Shown here piece by piece: positions 1 through 10,529 of a stretch of 33,345 nucleotides of DNA (position 1 is its first letter; every line of letters begins with the position of its first letter). The notes beneath the pieces are model-generated. The model was not told the DNA's origin. It did no database searches and was given only the letters and a program-made list of their open reading frames with translations. Position numbers and translations under genes: made by a program. Origin of the DNA: Thermus sp. LT1-2-5 (lineage in GTDB: Bacteria > Deinococcota > Deinococci > Deinococcales > Thermaceae); NCBI RefSeq assembly GCF_040363165.1, contig NZ_BSRG01000019.1, positions 1 to 33,345 of the forward strand, read 5' to 3'.

Positions 1-102
1 CTGGTGGAGCTGGGGGGCAGGTGGTTCGTCCTCAACCTGGCTCCCCATCACGAGACCGCGGCGCGCCTCCTGGGGGCCGGGCGATATTACCTGCTGGAGT
101 GA
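1..102 (+). CDS. C-terminal end of an unidentified protein (partial)
   Basis: The first base opens a reading frame that runs 33 residues to a TGA at 100-102; the start lies outside the window. The visible tail contains VELGGRWFVLNLAPH and ends in GRYYLLE. The frame has normal Thermus codon use (CTG, GCG, CGC, GAG). I do not recognise the family from so short a tail. A structured RNA candidate starts directly after its stop codon. Confidence 0.6.
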   Translation: MVELGGRWFVLNLAPHHETAARLLGAGRYYLLE

Positions 103-103
103 A

Positions 104-276
104 GGGGGTGCGGAATGTGGGTGCCAATGCGGGGCTTTTGGCGGTGCGGTGGGCCACCACCAGGTACCGCATAGGCCACCTCCTTCCCCCTTAGGCTAGC
201 TGGGGGGGCTAGGGAAGCGGGGCAAGAGGGCACATTTGGCGTGGAAGCCTTCCAAAAAGCTCGGCTGCACCCCACA
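104..276 (+). ncRNA. Candidate structured RNA of unknown class
   Basis: This stretch has no convincing ORF but folds well by eye. A 9-bp outer stem joins 105-113 to 265-273 (GGGGTGCGG with CTGCACCCC, one G-U pair). A second stem joins 134-141 to 252-260 (GCTTTTGG with CCAAAAAGC, one bulged A). Inside are a hairpin TGCGGT/ACCGCA (145-150 with 166-171) and a CTTCCC/GGGAAG helix near 184-216. A palindrome TGGAAGCCTTCCA lies at 242-254 on the 3' side. An intrinsic terminator follows at once. A long rod closed by a terminal stem, with a small 3'-side hairpin, resembles 6S RNA, but I see no decisive signature. It could also be the structured 3' UTR of the preceding gene. No good promoter was found; a weak TATTAC at 85-90 is possible. 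Confidence 0.4.
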
Positions 277-277
277 G

Positions 278-303
278 GAACCCCGTTTGGGCGGGGTTTT
301 ATT
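278..303 (+). terminator. Intrinsic terminator after the RNA candidate
   Basis: A perfect 7-bp stem AACCCCG/CGGGGTT with loop TTTGGG is followed by TTATT. It ends whatever is transcribed from the left edge. Confidence 0.75.
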
Positions 304-312
304 GCATAGCAC

Positions 313-340
313 TTTACATATCGGCAAGGCGTGGTATACT
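313..340 (+). promoter_or_regulatory. Strong sigma-A-type promoter with no gene behind it
   Basis: A -35 TTTACA (313-318), 16-bp spacer and -10 TATACT (335-340) are present, and the -10 is extended by an upstream TGG. Predicted transcription start is near 347. The only thing downstream on this strand is a terminator at 364-392. Confidence 0.7.
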
Positions 341-346
341 GAAAGA

Positions 347-392
347 GTCAGACGAGAAAGAGGCCGCCCGTAGAGGTGGCGGGTTTGTTTTT
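347..392 (+). ncRNA. Short transcript cassette of about 45 nt
   Basis: The strong promoter at 313-340 would produce an RNA that stops almost immediately. CCGCC (364-368) pairs with GGCGG (378-382), then GTTTGTTTTT follows. No ORF fits. The U-run overlaps the stop codon of the converging alcohol dehydrogenase gene. It may be a small RNA or an attenuator leader stranded by rearrangement. It could also protect the converging gene from antisense read-through. Confidence 0.4.
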
Positions 393-1425
393 AGGGCACC
401 AGGGCCACCTTGGTGGTCCGGCGCTCGTGGAATAGGCGGTAGCCTTCCGCCGCTTCCCCCAAGGGCAGGCGGTGGCTAAAGACGAAGCGTCCCTTTAGGC
501 GCCCTGTCCTCTGCAAGGCCAGGACCTCGCCGATGTAGCGGGGGATGTTGGCCAGGGCGCTTCGGAAGGTGATGCCGCGGCTGAAGGCGGAAAGCCAAGG
601 GTAGTCCACCCTCTCCGCCGTGGGCACCCCTAGGCTGGACACCACGCCCCCAGGCCCCACCAGGCGAAAGGCGAGGCGCAGGGCTTCCCCGTCCCCGCCC
701 ACCGCTTCCACCACCAGATCGGCCCCCAGGCCCTCGGTTTCCTTGCGTAACCGGGCCACGGGGTCTTCCGCCTTGGGGTTTAGGGGAAGGCTTCCCAGGG
801 TGCTGGCCTTTTCCAGGCGGCTTTCCTCCGGGTCTATGGCGTAGACCCTCCCCGCCCCCAGGGCGTGGGCTACCATCTGGGCCATGAGGCCTACGGGTCC
901 CGAGCCCACCACGGCCACGCTCATCCCAGGCTCCAAGAAGGGCCTCACCCCCCCGTAGGCGGTGGTGAGGATGTCCCCGGCCAGGATGGCCTCCTCCGCC
1001 GGCAGGTCCCCGATGGGGAACAGGCTGGTGCGGGCGAAGGGGACCCGCACCCGCTCGGCCTGGGCCCCCGGCAAGTTCCCCAGGGCCAGGCCGAAGCCGT
1101 AGACGCCGCCTTTGAGGCAAGCGAAGAAGCGCCCCTTGCGGCAGGCGGGGCAGTCCCCGCAGGCCACCTGGAAGCTCCCCACCACCCGCTCCCCCAGGGC
1201 GAAGGGCACCAAGGGGCCCTTTTCCACCACCCGGCCCACGAACTCGTGGCCGAGGATGGTGCCGGGCAGGACCCCGGCGATCTTGCCGTGGTAGATGTGG
1301 AGGTCCGAGCCGCAGATGGCAGAGAGCTCCACCTCCACGATGGCGTCGGTTTCCACTTCCAGTTTGGGCTCCGGGACCTCTTCCACCGCCACCTGGAAAG
1401 GCCCCTGGTACACCACCGCCTTCAC
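391..1425 (-). CDS. Zinc-dependent alcohol dehydrogenase, MDR family
   Basis: 344 residues, the usual length for medium-chain dehydrogenases/reductases. The N-terminal GroES-like domain shows catalytic zinc ligands Cys38, His60 and Glu61 (GHE), and structural zinc ligands Cys89, Cys92, Cys95 and Cys103. The Rossmann domain has GSGPVG at 174-179 and an acidic residue, Asp198, at the end of the second strand, which favours NAD(H) over NADP(H). The substrate cannot be read from sequence; threonine- or sorbitol-dehydrogenase-like alcohols are possible. The start is GTG at 1425-1423 inside GTGA, so it overlaps the stop of the SCP2-domain gene by 4 bases. A GGGAGGT ribosome site lies just upstream. 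The two genes form one operon. Confidence 0.88.
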   Translation of the reverse strand: MKAVVYQGPFQVAVEEVPEPKLEVETDAIVEVELSAICGSDLHIYHGKIAGVLPGTILGHEFVGRVVEKGPLVPFALGERVVGSFQVACGDCPACRKGRFFACLKGGVYGFGLALGNLPGAQAERVRVPFARTSLFPIGDLPAEEAILAGDILTTAYGGVRPFLEPGMSVAVVGSGPVGLMAQMVAHALGAGRVYAIDPEESRLEKASTLGSLPLNPKAEDPVARLRKETEGLGADLVVEAVGGDGEALRLAFRLVGPGGVVSSLGVPTAERVDYPWLSAFSRGITFRSALANIPRYIGEVLALQRTGRLKGRFVFSHRLPLGEAAEGYRLFHERRTTKVALVP

Positions 1426-1814
1426 GCTACCTCCCGGGCCACCTTCACCAGTTCCTGGGCCGCTTGGGCGTAGGGGGCCAAGGTGGCGAGGGAGCCCTTC
1501 TTGAGCTCCAGAAACCCCCGCATGAGGGCGGTGAGGGGCTCAAGCCTCCCCTCCAGGACCTCTTGCCAGGTGGCGAGATCCGCTTCAATCACGAAGTCCG
1601 CCTCCGCCTCGCCTTCCACCACCTTCACCCCACGGCAGACCCCGTGCCAAAGGTCCAGGACCACCGCTACCCCCTGGGGCAGGCCCGCCTGGGGGTCGGG
1701 GCGGACGCTTAGGGCCAAGGAGCCCTCCCAACCGGATGCCGCCTTGCGGTAGGCCTCGCTTTGGGACAGCTTTTCGCAGTACGCCTTGGCCCACGCCTCG
1801 CTGAAAAGCTCCAT
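1422..1814 (-). CDS. SCP2 sterol-binding-domain protein
   Basis: 130 residues, the size of a stand-alone SCP2 domain. Family members bind lipids or fatty acyl chains in a hydrophobic tunnel. The sequence has the expected pattern: an amphipathic N-terminal helix, a beta-sheet core (SLALSVRPD, VAVVLDLWHG, ADFVIEADLATWQEVLEG) and helices rich in Leu/Ala at the end. It has no signal peptide, so it is probably cytoplasmic. It is the first gene of a two-gene operon with the zinc alcohol dehydrogenase, which hints at a lipid-derived alcohol or aldehyde substrate, though that is inference. An AAAGGAGG ribosome site and a TATACT -10 precede it. Confidence 0.7.
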   Translation of the reverse strand: MELFSEAWAKAYCEKLSQSEAYRKAASGWEGSLALSVRPDPQAGLPQGVAVVLDLWHGVCRGVKVVEGEAEADFVIEADLATWQEVLEGRLEPLTALMRGFLELKKGSLATLAPYAQAAQELVKVAREVA

Positions 1815-1835
1815 CCTTCGCCTCCTTTTGTACCC

Positions 1836-1841
1836 AGTATA
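1836..1841 (-). promoter_or_regulatory. -10 element of the SCP2-adh operon
   Basis: Read on the minus strand this is TATACT. Transcription would begin about 15 nt before the ATG at 1814, leaving room for the AAAGGAGG ribosome site. No clear -35 is seen. Confidence 0.5.
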
Positions 1842-1854
1842 AGCCCTTTGGCGG

Positions 1855-1860
1855 TACCCT
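1855..1860 (+). promoter_or_regulatory. -10 element for a leaderless start at 1867
   Basis: TACCCT lies exactly 6 nt before the GTG at 1867, so the predicted transcription start falls on or next to the start codon. Confidence 0.45.
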
Positions 1861-1866
1861 GGAAAG

Positions 1867-2319
1867 GTGGTTTACCTCCTGGACCTCTCCGGGGTTTACT
1901 GCGAGGCGGTGGAGCCCCGCTTGATCCGGCTTCTCGCCGAGGCCAGCGGGGAAAGTGCCTTTTACGTTTCCCAGGCCTTTTACGACCTTCTTCCCCGTTT
2001 GCGGGCGGAGGGACCTAGGGTTTTGGAGGCCCTCTTCCCGGGGGCTTCCGGGCTCTATCCCAAGGCCTTCCTTCCTCGGCCCTTGACCTTTCCCACGCCC
2101 TTTTACCTGGTTTCCGACCTGCCTCCTCCGGAGGGGCTTTCCGCCTTCTTCCACCCGGATAAGCTGGAAGCCTTGGCCTTAGCGGTGGCGGCCTTGGGGG
2201 AAGAGGCCCTTTACCTGGACGACAACCCCCTTTGGGTGGAGCGGGCGCGGGAGCGGGGGTTCCGGGCGGAGCTTTTTAGGGGCGTTCCGGCCACGGGTGC
2301 TTGGGATAGCGGCGCATGA
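1867..2319 (+). CDS. HAD-superfamily-like protein with altered motif I
   Basis: 150 residues. The N-terminus VYLLDLSGVY matches HAD motif I (hhhhDxDGT/V), but the second aspartate is replaced by Ser8, so the usual acid/base residue is missing. A motif IV-like YLDDNPLWVERARERGF follows near residues 117-133. The length fits a HAD core with little or no cap. Phosphatase activity is therefore doubtful; a binding role or altered chemistry is possible. The start is GTG, placed 6 nt behind TACCCT. The last 44 bases overlap the end of hrpB on the other strand, so the C-terminal residues share DNA with the helicase tail. Confidence 0.65.
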   Translation: MVYLLDLSGVYCEAVEPRLIRLLAEASGESAFYVSQAFYDLLPRLRAEGPRVLEALFPGASGLYPKAFLPRPLTFPTPFYLVSDLPPPEGLSAFFHPDKLEALALAVAALGEEALYLDDNPLWVERARERGFRAELFRGVPATGAWDSGA

Positions 2320-4570
2320 GTTCCCGCCGCACCTCAGGGTAGCGGTGTTCCCAAAACGACCGTAGGTCCTGGGTCACCTGCACCGGCCGACGGGCGGGGG
2401 AGAGGAGTTCCACCGCCACCGGGACCTTTCCCCCCAGCACCCTAGGGGTTTCCCTCAGGCCGAAGGCTTCTTGGATGAGGAGGGAAAGGAGGGGCGGGGC
2501 GTCTTCCCGGTAGCGAAGGCGCTTGCGTTTGCCGGAGGGGAGGAGGATGGCCTCGGGGGCCAGGGCCTCGAGGACCCCCCTCCCTTCCCCCAAGAGGCCG
2601 AGGAGGATCTCCTTCCAGGGCAAGCGGGCCAGGGCTTCCACCTCCCGCACCCCCTCGGTCCAGGGGAGGAGCCAGGTGAGGTCCTGGAGGAGGGTGGCCT
2701 CGCTTAGGGCCGGCACCTCCACCCCGTGGGCCCGGAGGAAGGCCAGGCGGAGGAGCACCTGCCGCGCCTCCTCGGGGAGGGGAAGGCCTTCCTTGAAGGC
2801 CTCTTGGAGCTCTGCCGGGGTGGGGGGGCCGGGGTCTACGGGAACCCGCTCCAGGAGGATGGCTCCGTACCGCCGCTCCAGGTACCCCCGTAGCCGCCCC
2901 CCTTCCCAACCGCTCCAGGCCTCCACCTTGGACCGCTCCAGGAGGTCCTCCCGGGCTAGGGGGGCATAGAGGAGAAGACGCCCTTCCCCTTGGGCAAGCT
3001 CCGCCCCCACCGCCACCAAGTAAGGGGGCCCATCCCCTTCCAGGCGCAGGAGGGGGCCGGTGCAAAGCCGATAGCGCCCAGGCCCTACCCGCTCCGCCGC
3101 CCGGTCGGGGTAGGCGGCGAGGAGGAGCCGCCCCACCGCCTCGGGGTGGGGAAGGTGGGGGAGGGCCTCGGCGCCAAGCCGCCTCCGCCACAAGGCCGAA
3201 ACCCGCTCCACCCCCAAAAAGGGTCCCCGTTTCGCCCGGCGGGCCTCGAGGAGGCCCTCAAGCCGTAAGAGGAGGTCCGCTTCCCCCGCCAAGGGGTCGG
3301 GCTCCTCCAAAAGGGCGATGAGGTCTGCGGCCAGGGGGAGAAGGCCCTGGGCCTTGGCCTCCAGGGCCATGCGGGCCAGGCGGGGGTGGGTGGGGAGGCG
3401 GAGCATGGCCTGGCCCAGGGGGGTGAGGCGGCCTGCCTCCACCGCCCCCAGAAGGCCGAGGAGGGCCTGGGCCGCCTCCAGGGCTCCCTTGGGGGGCGGG
3501 GTGGGGAGGGGGAGGTCCTCCAGCCGTTCCCCGAAGGCCAGGGCCAGGAGCGCCGCCCGGGCGAGGTCGGCCTCCAGAACCTCGGGGCGCTTCGGGGGGA
3601 AGGGGCCTTCGGGGTAGAGGCGGTACACCTTCCCCGGGCCAAGCCGCCCGGCCCGGCCCGCCCGTTGCCGGGCCGAGTCCTCGGGGATGCGGGCGAGGAC
3701 CAGCCGGGTGAGGCCCGTCCTGGGATCGAAGCGGGGCTTCTTGGCGAGCCCCGTGTCCACCACCGCCCGCACCCCGGGTAGGGTGAGGCTCGTTTCCGCC
3801 ACGTCCGTGGCCAGGACGATCTTCCGGGGGCCGGGCTTGAGGAGGGCCGCCTGCTCCGCCAGGGGAAGCCCCCCGTGGAGGGGGAAGGCGGGGAGGTCTT
3901 GGAGGAGCCTTCGCGTCCTTTCTATCTCCGCCTTGCCCGGCAGGAAGACCAGGACGTCCCCTTCCCCTTCCAAGAAGGCCCTCCGGGCGTAGCGGGCGGC
4001 CCAGGCCTCGAGGGGGCCCTCGAGGGGCCGATCCAGGTGGTGGATCTCCAAGGGGTGGGCTTCCCCCTCCACCCGCAGGACGGCCCCCGCCAGGGCCCGC
4101 TCCAGGTCGGGGTCGGGGGTGGCGGTGAGGAGGGCCAGCTTGAGGTCGGGCCGGAGGGTTTCCTGGATGCGAAGGAGGAGGGCCAAGGCCAGGTCGCCTT
4201 CCAAATGGCGCTCGTGGGCCTCGTCCAGGAGGACGGCGGAAACCCCTTCCAAAGCCGGGTCTTCCAGGAGGCGCTGGGTGAGGAGGCCTTCCGTCATGAC
4301 CAAGAGCCGGGTTTCCGGGCCCTCTCGGCTTTCTAGGCGCACCCGGTAGCCCACGCGCTTGCCCAGGGGCTCCCCTAGGTTCTCCGCCAGCCGCGCCGCC
4401 ACCGCCCGGGCCGCCACCCGCCGGGGTTCAAAGAGGAGGATGCGCCCAGGGAGGGCTTCCAGGAGCTTTAGGGGAAAAAGGGTGCTCTTGCCGGCCCCAG
4501 GGTAGGCCTTGAGGAGGAGACGGCCCCGCTCCAGGAGCAGGGCCACCGCCTCGTCCAACCAGGCTTGCAT
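2276..4570 (-). CDS. hrpB: ATP-dependent helicase HrpB (DEAH family)
   Basis: 764 residues, close to the roughly 800 of E. coli HrpB. Walker A GAGKST is at residues 25-30, the DEAH box at 116-119 and the TAT motif at 149-151. Later come the ATDVAETSLT and QRAGRAGR motifs of superfamily 2 DEAH helicases. The long C-terminal region (helicase-associated and HrpB-specific) is present and ends in a basic tail including YPEVRRELMRRYPKHPW. The family is probably involved in RNA metabolism but its bacterial role is poorly defined. The ATG follows the gyrB stop with no gap (TAAATG), so it is co-transcribed and perhaps translationally coupled with gyrB. Confidence 0.92.
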   Translation of the reverse strand: MQAWLDEAVALLLERGRLLLKAYPGAGKSTLFPLKLLEALPGRILLFEPRRVAARAVAARLAENLGEPLGKRVGYRVRLESREGPETRLLVMTEGLLTQRLLEDPALEGVSAVLLDEAHERHLEGDLALALLLRIQETLRPDLKLALLTATPDPDLERALAGAVLRVEGEAHPLEIHHLDRPLEGPLEAWAARYARRAFLEGEGDVLVFLPGKAEIERTRRLLQDLPAFPLHGGLPLAEQAALLKPGPRKIVLATDVAETSLTLPGVRAVVDTGLAKKPRFDPRTGLTRLVLARIPEDSARQRAGRAGRLGPGKVYRLYPEGPFPPKRPEVLEADLARAALLALAFGERLEDLPLPTPPPKGALEAAQALLGLLGAVEAGRLTPLGQAMLRLPTHPRLARMALEAKAQGLLPLAADLIALLEEPDPLAGEADLLLRLEGLLEARRAKRGPFLGVERVSALWRRRLGAEALPHLPHPEAVGRLLLAAYPDRAAERVGPGRYRLCTGPLLRLEGDGPPYLVAVGAELAQGEGRLLLYAPLAREDLLERSKVEAWSGWEGGRLRGYLERRYGAILLERVPVDPGPPTPAELQEAFKEGLPLPEEARQVLLRLAFLRAHGVEVPALSEATLLQDLTWLLPWTEGVREVEALARLPWKEILLGLLGEGRGVLEALAPEAILLPSGKRKRLRYREDAPPLLSLLIQEAFGLRETPRVLGGKVPVAVELLSPARRPVQVTQDLRSFWEHRYPEVRRELMRRYPKHPWPERP

Positions 4571-8206
<3,636 letters not shown>

Positions 8207-9394
8207 TTAGCGGATGATGCCGAGCTTCCGCCCCACCTTGGCGTAGGCCTCGAGGGCCTTGTCCAGCATCTCCTGGGTGTGGGCGGCGGTGACGATGTTC
8301 CGGATCCGGGCCTTCCCCCTGGGCACCGTGGGGAAGCCGATGCCCACGGCGAAAACCCCTTCCTCCAGGAGCATGCGGCTCGCCTCGAAGGCCAAGGGGG
8401 CCTCCCCAAAGAGGACGGGGGTGATGGGGGTCTGGCTCCCCAGGGTGTCGTAGCCCAGGCGGGCGAGCTCCGCCTTGAAGTAGCGGGTGTTTTCCCAAAG
8501 CCGCTCCACCCGCTCGGGCTCCTTCTCCACCAGCTCCAAGGCTCCCAGAAGGGCCCCCACCACCGCCGGGGGGTGGCTGGTGGAGAAAAGGAAGGGCCTG
8601 GCCTTATTGATGAGGAGGTCCTTGAGTTCCAAGGCCCCGGCGGCGTACCCCCCAACCACGGCCCAGGCCTTGGAGAGGGTGGCCACCTGGATAACGTCGG
8701 GGTCTTGGTGGAAGCCAAAGTGGTGCACCGTCCCCTTGCCCTTCTCCCCGAGGACGCCGGAGCCGTGGGCGTCGTCCACGTAGACCACCGCCCCGTACCG
8801 CTTGGCCAGGGGCACGATCCGGTCCAGGGGGGCGATGTCCCCGTCCATGGAGAAGACCCCGTCGGTGACGATAAGCTTCAGACCCTCGGTGTCGTGGGTC
8901 TTTAGGAGCTCTTCCAGGTGCTCCACGTCGGCGTGGCGGTAGACCAGGCGGGTGGCCTTGGTGAGGCGGAGCCCGTCGATGATGGAGGCGTGGTTGAGCT
9001 CATCGGAGAAGACCAGGTCCCCTTCCTGAAGGAGCGCCCCTAACACGCTCTGGTTGGCCGTGAAGCCCGACTGGAGCACCAAGGCGCTTTCCGTCCCCTT
9101 GAAGCGGGCTAGGGCCTCCTCCAGCTCCAGGTGGTAGGTGAAGGTGCCGGCGATGGTGCGCACCGCCCCGCTTCCCGCCCCCCACCGCTCCAGGTACTGC
9201 TTGGCCTTTTCCTTAAGGTAGGGGTGGTTGGCGAAGCCCAGGTAGTTGTTGGAGGCGAGGTTCACCACCTCCTTCCCCTCCACCCGGGTCACGGGTTCCT
9301 GGGGCGCCTCGAGGACCTTAGGGGTGATGTAAAGCCCCTCGCGCTTTAGCCGCTCCAGCTCGTTTCGCACCCGCTCGCGCAGGGAAAGGCTCAT
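8207..9394 (-). CDS. kbl: 2-amino-3-ketobutyrate CoA ligase / alpha-oxoamine synthase
   Basis: 395 residues, a full-length PLP-dependent alpha-oxoamine synthase. VDDAH at 206-210 (Asp207 binds the PLP nitrogen, His210) and TLSKAWAVVGGYAAG with Schiff-base Lys242 are clear; SNNYLGF at 48-54 and GSGAVRTIAGT at 74-84 are family signatures. Kbl converts 2-amino-3-oxobutyrate plus CoA to glycine and acetyl-CoA in threonine degradation. The Thermus enzyme may also act as a BioF-type synthase, so the biotin role cannot be excluded. No threonine dehydrogenase is adjacent; the MDR gene at 391-1425 is 7 kb away and not an obvious partner. TAGAGT lies exactly 6 nt before the ATG. Confidence 0.88.
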   Translation of the reverse strand: MSLSLRERVRNELERLKREGLYITPKVLEAPQEPVTRVEGKEVVNLASNNYLGFANHPYLKEKAKQYLERWGAGSGAVRTIAGTFTYHLELEEALARFKGTESALVLQSGFTANQSVLGALLQEGDLVFSDELNHASIIDGLRLTKATRLVYRHADVEHLEELLKTHDTEGLKLIVTDGVFSMDGDIAPLDRIVPLAKRYGAVVYVDDAHGSGVLGEKGKGTVHHFGFHQDPDVIQVATLSKAWAVVGGYAAGALELKDLLINKARPFLFSTSHPPAVVGALLGALELVEKEPERVERLWENTRYFKAELARLGYDTLGSQTPITPVLFGEAPLAFEASRMLLEEGVFAVGIGFPTVPRGKARIRNIVTAAHTQEMLDKALEAYAKVGRKLGIIR

Positions 9395-9400
9395 GCCCCT

Positions 9401-9406
9401 ACTCTA
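9401..9406 (-). promoter_or_regulatory. -10 element of kbl-methyltransferase, leaderless
   Basis: Read on the minus strand this is TAGAGT, 6 nt before the kbl ATG. A TGGACA at 9426-9431 (minus) could be a -35 with a long 19-bp spacer. Confidence 0.45.
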
Positions 9407-9503
9407 ACCCTCCAGGTTTCCCCTTTGTCCAGGCCTTGGGTCCTTCCTCACGCTTTTATGACCGGGAAGGACTACCCTGGGAAAGGGGGGTGGTAGCGGT
9501 TCC

Positions 9504-10403
9504 ATGCGGAGCTATCTGCAGGCGGAAACCGAGGCCGAGCGCCTGGAGCGGCGAACCAAGCTCCTTGAGCTTCTGGACCGCTTAAAAGGGGAGCCTTCGG
9601 CCCTCCTTCCCTTCCACCAAGCCCTGGCCCTGAGGCCCAAGGGGGAGCACCACCTGGGCTTAAAGACCATCGAGGTGGACAAGGTGGTGGGCTCGGTGGA
9701 CCGCTACGAGGACTTTGACCGCCGCTTTTTGCCCAAGACGCCCCACGCCTTGGAGCGGTGGAAGCGGCTCAGGGCCCTCCAGCTAGAAGGGCAGGAGTTT
9801 CCGCCCATTGAGGTCTACCAGGTGGGGGAGGCGTACTTTGTGAAAGACGGCAACCACCGGGTGGCCCTGGCCAAGGCCACGGGGCAGCGGTACATGGACG
9901 CCTACGTCATCGCCCTGGATGTCCCCGTGCCCGTGGAGGCCAAGGACACTGTGAAGGACCTCGTCCTCAAGGCGGAGTACGCCAACTTCTTGGAAAAGAC
10001 CCGCCTGAAAGAGCTCGTTTCCGGGGCCGAGGAGATCCGCTTTTCCACCTTGGGCCGCTATGACCTCCTCCTGGACCACATCGCCACCCGGCGGTACTTT
10101 CGGGGCCTCGAGGAGGGCCGGGAGATCCCGTGGGAGGAGGCGGTGGTGGACTGGTACCAGAACCTTTACCGGCCCACGGTGGAGGCCATCCGGAAGTTGG
10201 GGCTTTTGCACGAGTTTCCTGGGCGCACCGAGGCCGACCTTTACCTCTGGGTCATGGACCACCGCTACTTCCTGGCCCAGGAGCTCGGGGTGGACCTTTC
10301 CCCCGAGGAGGCGGCCCGGAGCTACGAGGCCCGGTTCGGGCCGTGGTGGAAGCGGATGGGGGGTGGGCTTAAGGTTTGGCTAAGGGCACGGTGGGGCAAA
10401 TGA
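9504..10403 (+). CDS. DUF4032 protein with ParB-like domain
   Basis: 299 residues. The N-terminal half contains the ParB/sulfiredoxin-like signature DGNHRVALAKATG at 115-127, which in relatives binds nucleotides. The C-terminal half carries the DUF4032 pattern: RYDLLLDHIATRRYF, then EEGREIPWEEAVVDWY, then FPGRTEADLYLWVMDHRYF. The molecular function of this family is not known to me. It has no signal peptide or membrane helix. It stands alone between kbl (divergent) and the CsgG-like operon. AAAGGGGGG about 10 nt upstream can serve as ribosome site. Confidence 0.75.
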   Translation: MRSYLQAETEAERLERRTKLLELLDRLKGEPSALLPFHQALALRPKGEHHLGLKTIEVDKVVGSVDRYEDFDRRFLPKTPHALERWKRLRALQLEGQEFPPIEVYQVGEAYFVKDGNHRVALAKATGQRYMDAYVIALDVPVPVEAKDTVKDLVLKAEYANFLEKTRLKELVSGAEEIRFSTLGRYDLLLDHIATRRYFRGLEEGREIPWEEAVVDWYQNLYRPTVEAIRKLGLLHEFPGRTEADLYLWVMDHRYFLAQELGVDLSPEEAARSYEARFGPWWKRMGGGLKVWLRARWGK

Positions 10404-10446
10404 ACAAGCTTAGCTCTGACGTCTCTTGATGGGTGTTCATCTGCAC

Positions 10447-10475
10447 TTGACCCTTCGGCACGAGTGCGCTAAAGT
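10447..10475 (+). promoter_or_regulatory. Promoter of the CsgG-like operon
   Basis: TTGACC (10447-10452), a 17-bp spacer and TAAAGT (10470-10475) are present. Transcription should start near 10482. A hairpin follows at once: GGTACCTAG (10485-10493) pairs with CTAGGTGCC (10502-10510) over nine positions with one G-U, leaving the GAGGTGA ribosome site free. Confidence 0.65.
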
Positions 10476-10529
10476 TCCGGATCGGGTACCTAGAACCTAT
10501 CCTAGGTGCCTAGGAGTGAGGTGAACCCT

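Noticed and set aside
160..172. AGGTACCGCAT resembling part of a T-box antiterminator
   Set aside because: The preceding TGG that contacts the tRNA end is missing, no specifier loop is evident and no gene lies downstream on that strand.
87..275. 62-codon minus-strand ORF in the left intergenic region
   Set aside because: Pro/Ser-rich composition and no ribosome site or promoter; the same bases are better explained by RNA stems.
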